Position numbers and translations under genes: made by a program
Part shown: piece by piece, positions 57,553 to 64,000 of the stretch
Numbering within the stretch: the first letter of the stretch is position 1
How the letters are laid out: every line of letters begins with the position of its first letter
Notes under the pieces: model-generated
The model's database searches: none
Seen by the model: the letters and a program-made list of their open reading frames with translations, nothing else
What the model was told of the DNA's origin: nothing
Source of the DNA: Bos javanicus
Taxonomy: Eukaryota > Chordata > Mammalia > Artiodactyla > Bovidae
NCBI RefSeq assembly: GCF_032452875.1
Contig: NW_026893686.1
Coordinates: 496,001-560,000 of the forward strand
DNA: 64,000 nt
Direction of reading: 5' to 3'

Positions 57553-58171
57553 TGCCGGGAGCCGGGGAGGCATTCCACTCTGGACAAAGGTCATGAGGAA
57601 GGAGGCTCGGCATACGCAAATGCGGGATCGAGCCTCAGGAGTCCACCCGGATATTCTCGAGCATCTCCCCCAAAAAACCGGAGTCTGCCTACTGTATTGC
57701 TTTGTGCTCTCACCTCTGATTTCACTGGGGGCTGTCCCCCACCACCATCTCGCTCTCTCTGTCAAAGAGTTAACTTACAGCTCCAATTCATAAAGTTCCT
57801 TGTCATTCTTCCCTTTAACTTCCAGCTGAGTCTCCATCTGGAGCGCGGAACCCACCACGCTTACTAATTATGCCTGGGCTGCTAAGACCCACTCGAGAAG
57901 GTGTCTAGGGTGAGGCACCTTTCGCTATTCGAGAGGGCGCCTGCGGCCTACGTAAGTGGTGCAAACTTCTTGTCTTGAAGTTTGATTGGTCTTCCGCGTA
58001 AACCAAGCTACTCAGTCTCTTTTCTCCACCGAATTTTCCTACTGAGCTCTCCTCATACTATTATTCTTGACATCTCTGATTAGCATATAAATAGTCGCCT
58101 AGGCCATCTCTCCTTCGAATACCCTGGATCAGTTGGGGCTGGTCCCCGGCAGGTGGCGACCGAACAGGGAC
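57553..58171 (+). mobile_element. LTR plus primer binding site, copy 8
   Basis: LTR 57553-58151 (599 bp), tract C5A6. Confidence 0.88.
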
Positions 58172-58962
58172 CTCAGGAGGCAATACTCAAAGAGCTGAGC
58201 AGACACGAACCACGCAATCAGCAGGCAATAAGCATGGAGCTCAGCAGTGACGAATCATGCTGCTCAACTGGCAATAATCAAGCACGTGACCAGGCAGGAA
58301 TCACGCAGCTCAGCTGGCAATTGTCAAGCAGATGAGCCGACAGGAATCACGCAGCTCAGCTGGCAATTGTCATGCAGATGAGCCGGCAGGAATCACGCAG
58401 CTCAGCAGGCCCTGATCACGTGACTCTGCAGGCACTGATCACGTGGCTGATCAAGTCCAGATCACGTGACTGAGCATGCACTGATCACGTGGCTATCATG
58501 CACTGATGACGTGACTGCGCATGCACTGATGACGTGGCTGATCGGGCACTGATCACATGGCTCATCATGCACTGATCACGTGTTTATCAGGCAATGATCA
58601 GTGACTGACAGGCGCTGATCATGGGACTGTGCACGCACTGATCACGTGGCTATCATGCACTGATCACGTGACTGCGCATGCACTGATGACGTGGCTGTTC
58701 GGGCACTGATCACGTGTTTATCAGGCAGTGATCAGTGACTGACAGGCGCTGATCAGGGGACTGTGCACGCACTGATCAGGTGGCTGATCAGGAACTGACC
58801 ACCTGACCGCGCATGCAGTGATCACGTGGCTGGTCGTTCACTGATCACGTGTTTATCATACGGTGATCACGTGACTGAGAGGCGCTGATCACGTGACTGT
58901 GCCGTCAGTGATCACGTGGCTGAGCAGGCACTGATATCGTGACTGAGCATGCACTGATCATG

Positions 58963-59579
58963 TGCCGGGAGCCGGGGAGGCATTCCACTCTGGACAAAGG
59001 TCATGAGGAAGGAGGCTCGGCATACGCAAATGCGGGATCGAGCCTCAGGAGTCCACCCGGATATTCTCGAGCATCTCCCCCAAAAAACCGGTCTGCCTAC
59101 TGTATTGCTTTGTGCTCTCACCTCTGATTTCACTGGGGGCTGTCCCCCACCACCATCTCGCTCTCTCTGTCAAAGAGTTAACTTACAGCTCCAATTCATA
59201 AAGTTCCTTGTCATTCTTCCCTTTAACTTCCAGCTGAGTCTCCATCTGGAGCGCGGAACCCACCACGCTTACTAATTATGCCTGGGCTGCTAAGACCCAC
59301 TCGAGAAGGTGTCTAGGGTGAGGCACCTTTCGCTATTCGAGAGGGCGCCTGCGGCCTACGTAAGTGGTGCAAACTTCTTGTCTTGAAGTTTGATTGGTCT
59401 TCCGCGTAAACCAAGCTACTCAGTCTCTTTTCTCCACCGAATTTTCCTACTGAGCTCTCCTCATACTATTATTCTTGACATCTCTGATTAGCATATAAAT
59501 AGTCGCCTAGGCCATCTCTCCTTCGAATACCCTGGATCAGTTGGGGCTGGTCCCCGGCAGGTGGCGACCGAACAGGGAC
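58963..59579 (+). mobile_element. LTR plus primer binding site, copy 9
   Basis: LTR 58963-59559 (597 bp), tract C5A6 with CCGGTCTGCC, two bases shorter than usual just after the tract. Confidence 0.88.
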
Positions 59580-60370
59580 CTCAGGAGGCAATACTCAAAG
59601 AGCTGAGCAGACACGAACCACGCAATCAGCAGGCAATAAGCATGGAGCTCAGCAGTGACGAATCATGCTGCTCAACTGGCAATAATCAAGCACGTGACCA
59701 GGCAGGAATCACGCAGCTCAGCTGGCAATTGTCAAGCAGATGAGCCGACAGGAATCACGCAGCTCAGATGGCAATTGTCATGCAGATGAGCCGGCAGGAA
59801 TCACGCAGCTCAGCAGGCCCTGATCACGTGACTCTGCAGGCACTGATCACGTGGCTGATCAAGTCCAGATCACGTGACTGAGCATGCACTGATCACGTGG
59901 CTATCATGCACTGATGACGTGACTGCGCATGCACTGATGACGTGGCTGATCGGGCACTGATCACATGGCTCATCATGCACTGATCACGTGTTTATCAGGC
60001 AATGATCAGTGACTGACAGGCGCTGATCATGGGACTGTGCACGCACTGATCACGTGGCTATCATGCACTGATCACGTGACTGCGCATGCACTGATGACGT
60101 GGCTGTTCGGGCACTGATCACGTGTTTATCAGGCAGTGATCAGTGACTGACAGGCGCTGATCAGGGGACTGTGCACGCACTGATCAGGTGGCTGATCAGG
60201 AACTGACCACCTGACCGCGCATGCAGTGATCACGTGGCTGGTCGTTCACTGATCACGTGTTTATCATACGGTGATCACGTGACTGAGAGGCGCTGATCAC
60301 GTGACTGTGCCGTCAGTGATCACGTGGCTGAGCAGGCACTGATATCGTGACTGAGCATGCACTGATCATG

Positions 60371-60989
60371 TGCCGGGAGCCGGGGAGGCATTCCACTCTG
60401 GACAAAGGTCATGAGGAAGGAGGCTCGGCATACGCAAATGCGGGATCGAGCCTCAGGAGTCCACCCGGATATTCTCGAGCATCTCCCCCAAAAAACCGGA
60501 GTCTGCCTACTGTATTGCTTTGTGCTCTCACCTCTGATTTCACTGGGGGCTGTCCCCCACCACCATCTCGCTCTCTCTGTCAAAGAGTTAACTTACAGCT
60601 CCAATTCATAAAGTTCCTTGTCATTCTTCCCTTTAACTTCCAGCTGAGTCTCCATCTGGAGCGCGGAACCCACCACGCTTACTAATTATGCCTGGGCTGC
60701 TAAGACCCACTCGAGAAGGTGTCTAGGGTGAGGCACCTTTCGCTATTCGAGAGGGCGCCTGCGGCCTACGTAAGTGGTGCAAACTTCTTGTCTTGAAGTT
60801 TGATTGGTCTTCCGCGTAAACCAAGCTACTCAGTCTCTTTTCTCCACCGAATTTTCCTACTGAGCTCTCCTCATACTATTATTCTTGACATCTCTGATTA
60901 GCATATAAATAGTCGCCTAGGCCATCTCTCCTTCGAATACCCTGGATCAGTTGGGGCTGGTCCCCGGCAGGTGGCGACCGAACAGGGAC
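60371..60989 (+). mobile_element. LTR plus primer binding site, copy 10
   Basis: LTR 60371-60969 (599 bp), tract C5A6. Confidence 0.88.
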
Positions 60990-61780
60990 CTCAGGAGGCA
61001 ATACTCAAAGAGCTGAGCAGACACGAACCACGCAATCAGCAGGCAATAAGCATGGAGCTCAGCAGTGACGAATCATGCTGCTCAACTGGCAATAATCAAG
61101 CACGTGACCAGGCAGGAATCACGCAGCTCAGCTGGCAATTGTCAAGCAGATGAGCCGACAGGAATCACGCAGCTCAGATGGCAATTGTCATGCAGATGAG
61201 CCGGCAGGAATCACGCAGCTCAGCAGGCCCTGATCACGTGACTCTGCAGGCACTGATCACGTGGCTGATCAAGTCCAGATCACGTGACTGAGCATGCACT
61301 GATCACGTGGCTATCATGCACTGATGACGTGACTGCGCATGCACTGATGACGTGGCTGATCGGGCACTGATCACATGGCTCATCATGCACTGATCACGTG
61401 TTTATCAGGCAATGATCAGTGACTGACAGGCGCTGATCATGGGACTGTGCACGCACTGATCACGTGGCTATCATGCACTGATCACGTGACTGCGCATGCA
61501 CTGATGACGTGGCTGTTCGGGCACTGATCACGTGTTTATCAGGCAGTGATCAGTGACTGACAGGCGCTGATCAGGGGACTGTGCACGCACTGATCAGGTG
61601 GCTGATCAGGAACTGACCACCTGACCGCGCATGCAGTGATCACGTGGCTGGTCGTTCACTGATCACGTGTTTATCATACGGTGATCACGTGACTGAGAGG
61701 CGCTGATCACGTGACTGTGCCGTCAGTGATCACGTGGCTGAGCAGGCACTGATATCGTGACTGAGCATGCACTGATCATG

Positions 61781-62400
61781 TGCCGGGAGCCGGGGAGGCA
61801 TTCCACTCTGGACAAAGGTCATGAGGAAGGAGGCTCGGCATACGCAAATGCGGGATCGAGCCTCAGGAGTCCACCCGGATATTCTCGAGCATCTCCCCCC
61901 AAAAAACCGGAGTCTGCCTACTGTATTGCTTTGTGCTCTCACCTCTGATTTCACTGGGGGCTGTCCCCCACCACCATCTCGCTCTCTCTGTCAAAGAGTT
62001 AACTTACAGCTCCAATTCATAAAGTTCCTTGTCATTCTTCCCTTTAACTTCCAGCTGAGTCTCCATCTGGAGCGCGGAACCCACCACGCTTACTAATTAT
62101 GCCTGGGCTGCTAAGACCCACTCGAGAAGGTGTCTAGGGTGAGGCACCTTTCGCTATTCGAGAGGGCGCCTGCGGCCTACGTAAGTGGTGCAAACTTCTT
62201 GTCTTGAAGTTTGATTGGTCTTCCGCGTAAACCAAGCTACTCAGTCTCTTTTCTCCACCGAATTTTCCTACTGAGCTCTCCTCATACTATTATTCTTGAC
62301 ATCTCTGATTAGCATATAAATAGTCGCCTAGGCCATCTCTCCTTCGAATACCCTGGATCAGTTGGGGCTGGTCCCCGGCAGGTGGCGACCGAACAGGGAC
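61781..62400 (+). mobile_element. LTR plus primer binding site, copy 11
   Basis: LTR 61781-62380 (600 bp), tract C6A6. Confidence 0.88.
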
Positions 62401-63191
62401 CTCAGGAGGCAATACTCAAAGAGCTGAGCAGACACGAACCACGCAATCAGCAGGCAATAAGCATGGAGCTCAGCAGTGACGAATCATGCTGCTCAACTGG
62501 CAATAATCAAGCACGTGACCAGGCAGGAATCACGCAGCTCAGCTGGCAATTGTCAAGCAGATGAGCCGACAGGAATCACGCAGCTCAGATGGCAATTGTC
62601 ATGCAGATGAGCCGGCAGGAATCACGCAGCTCAGCAGGCCCTGATCACGTGACTCTGCAGGCACTGATCACGTGGCTGATCAAGTCCAGATCACGTGACT
62701 GAGCATGCACTGATCACGTGGCTATCATGCACTGATGACGTGACTGCGCATGCACTGATGACGTGGCTGATCGGGCACTGATCACATGGCTCATCATGCA
62801 CTGATCACGTGTTTATCAGGCAATGATCAGTGACTGACAGGCGCTGATCATGGGACTGTGCACGCACTGATCACGTGGCTATCATGCACTGATCACGTGA
62901 CTGCGCATGCACTGATGACGTGGCTGTTCGGGCACTGATCACGTGTTTATCAGGCAGTGATCAGTGACTGACAGGCGCTGATCAGGGGACTGTGCACGCA
63001 CTGATCAGGTGGCTGATCAGGAACTGACCACCTGACCGCGCATGCAGTGATCACGTGGCTGGTCGTTCACTGATCACGTGTTTATCATACGGTGATCACG
63101 TGACTGAGAGGCGCTGATCACGTGACTGTGCCGTCAGTGATCACGTGGCTGAGCAGGCACTGATATCGTGACTGAGCATGCACTGATCATG

Positions 63192-63810
63192 TGCCGGGAG
63201 CCGGGGAGGCATTCCACTCTGGACAAAGGTCATGAGGAAGGAGGCTCGGCATACGCAAATGCGGGATCGAGCCTCAGGAGTCCACCCGGATATTCTCGAG
63301 CATCTCCCCCAAAAAACCGGAGTCTGCCTACTGTATTGCTTTGTGCTCTCACCTCTGATTTCACTGGGGGCTGTCCCCCACCACCATCTCGCTCTCTCTG
63401 TCAAAGAGTTAACTTACAGCTCCAATTCATAAAGTTCCTTGTCATTCTTCCCTTTAACTTCCAGCTGAGTCTCCATCTGGAGCGCGGAACCCACCACGCT
63501 TACTAATTATGCCTGGGCTGCTAAGACCCACTCGAGAAGGTGTCTAGGGTGAGGCACCTTTCGCTATTCGAGAGGGCGCCTGCGGCCTACGTAAGTGGTG
63601 CAAACTTCTTGTCTTGAAGTTTGATTGGTCTTCCGCGTAAACCAAGCTACTCAGTCTCTTTTCTCCACCGAATTTTCCTACTGAGCTCTCCTCATACTAT
63701 TATTCTTGACATCTCTGATTAGCATATAAATAGTCGCCTAGGCCATCTCTCCTTCGAATACCCTGGATCAGTTGGGGCTGGTCCCCGGCAGGTGGCGACC
63801 GAACAGGGAC
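63192..63810 (+). mobile_element. LTR plus primer binding site, copy 12
   Basis: LTR 63192-63790 (599 bp), tract C5A6. Its 23-mer part (from 63811) is cut by the window end. Confidence 0.88.
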
Positions 63811-64000
63811 CTCAGGAGGCAATACTCAAAGAGCTGAGCAGACACGAACCACGCAATCAGCAGGCAATAAGCATGGAGCTCAGCAGTGACGAATCATGCT
63901 GCTCAACTGGCAATAATCAAGCACGTGACCAGGCAGGAATCACGCAGCTCAGCTGGCAATTGTCAAGCAGATGAGCCGACAGGAATCACGCAGCTCAGCT

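Larger units (their letters stand above)
59580..63191 (+). repeat. Three consecutive monomers sharing a private base
   Basis: The 23-mer parts after LTR copies 9, 10 and 11 carry AGCTCAGATGG (variant A at 59768, 61178 and 62589) where all other monomers, including the next one (63999), have AGCTCAGCTGG. Confidence 0.85.
47391..64000 (+). repeat. 1.41-kb LTR-containing satellite array (bovine 1.711a-like), region 2
   Basis: LTR starts are at 47668, 49093, 50505, 51915, 53322, 54733, 56142, 57553, 58963, 60371, 61781 and 63192. The first step is 1,425 bp and later steps are 1,407-1,412 bp. Each monomer is an LTR with primer binding site followed by diverged 23-mers that begin with the same 46-bp-phased island found in region 1. 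All copies are head to tail on the plus strand. Monomers 2-12 look nearly identical by eye, a sign of recent amplification or homogenisation. The family name is from memory of the 1,413-bp bovine 1.711a satellite. The first 277 bp are the tail of a monomer whose LTR is absent. Confidence 0.92.

Noticed and set aside
1..64000. Bacterial or plasmid origin, given the many short GTG and TTG frames
   Set aside because: There are no long open frames, ribosome sites or operons. A 64-kb tandem array with an LTR and primer binding site fits mammalian pericentromeric DNA.

Overview
This window is entirely satellite DNA. I see no protein-coding gene, tRNA or rRNA. It suggests the pericentromeric heterochromatin of a bovid, most likely cattle or a close relative. 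From memory, two classical bovine density satellites fit: the 1.706 type, built from 23-bp units, and the 1.711a type, a roughly 1.41-kb unit of diverged 23-mers interrupted by a retroviral LTR-like insertion. That match is recall, not a database hit.

Region 1 (1 to about 47,390) is a head-to-tail array of a 23-bp unit. The unit is itself a fossil dimer of an 11-bp half (TGATCATGCAC) and a 12-bp half (TGATCACGTGAC), so almost every unit carries the palindromes TGATCA and CACGTG. Fifteen islands of 235-241 bp of strongly diverged, 46-bp-phased 23-mers punctuate the array. They fall into class A (six copies, each inside a 1,030-bp cassette) and class B (nine copies). Shared landmark order shows nested higher-order duplications with offsets of about 5,933, 4,342, 1,365, 5,346 and 4,460 bp.

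Region 2 (about 47,390 to 64,000) is a regular tandem array holding twelve copies of an insertion, eleven full monomers and one cut by the window end. Each monomer has a retroviral LTR of 596-601 bp with TATA-like box and inverted CCAAT, then a lysine-tRNA-type primer binding site, then 791 bp of diverged 23-mers (805 bp in the edge monomer). All length variation I found among the inner monomers lies at or just beside one C/A homopolymer tract in the LTR.

The two regions join without a spacer. Region 1 preserves the pre-insertion (empty) site of the element amplified in region 2: an intact 23-mer that the insertion splits. The inserted DNA runs from the LTR 5' end to the last base of the 18-nt primer binding site and has no visible target-site duplication. 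That is the expected extent of retroviral plus-strand strong-stop DNA, which makes capture of a reverse-transcription intermediate my leading hypothesis for the origin of this satellite family.
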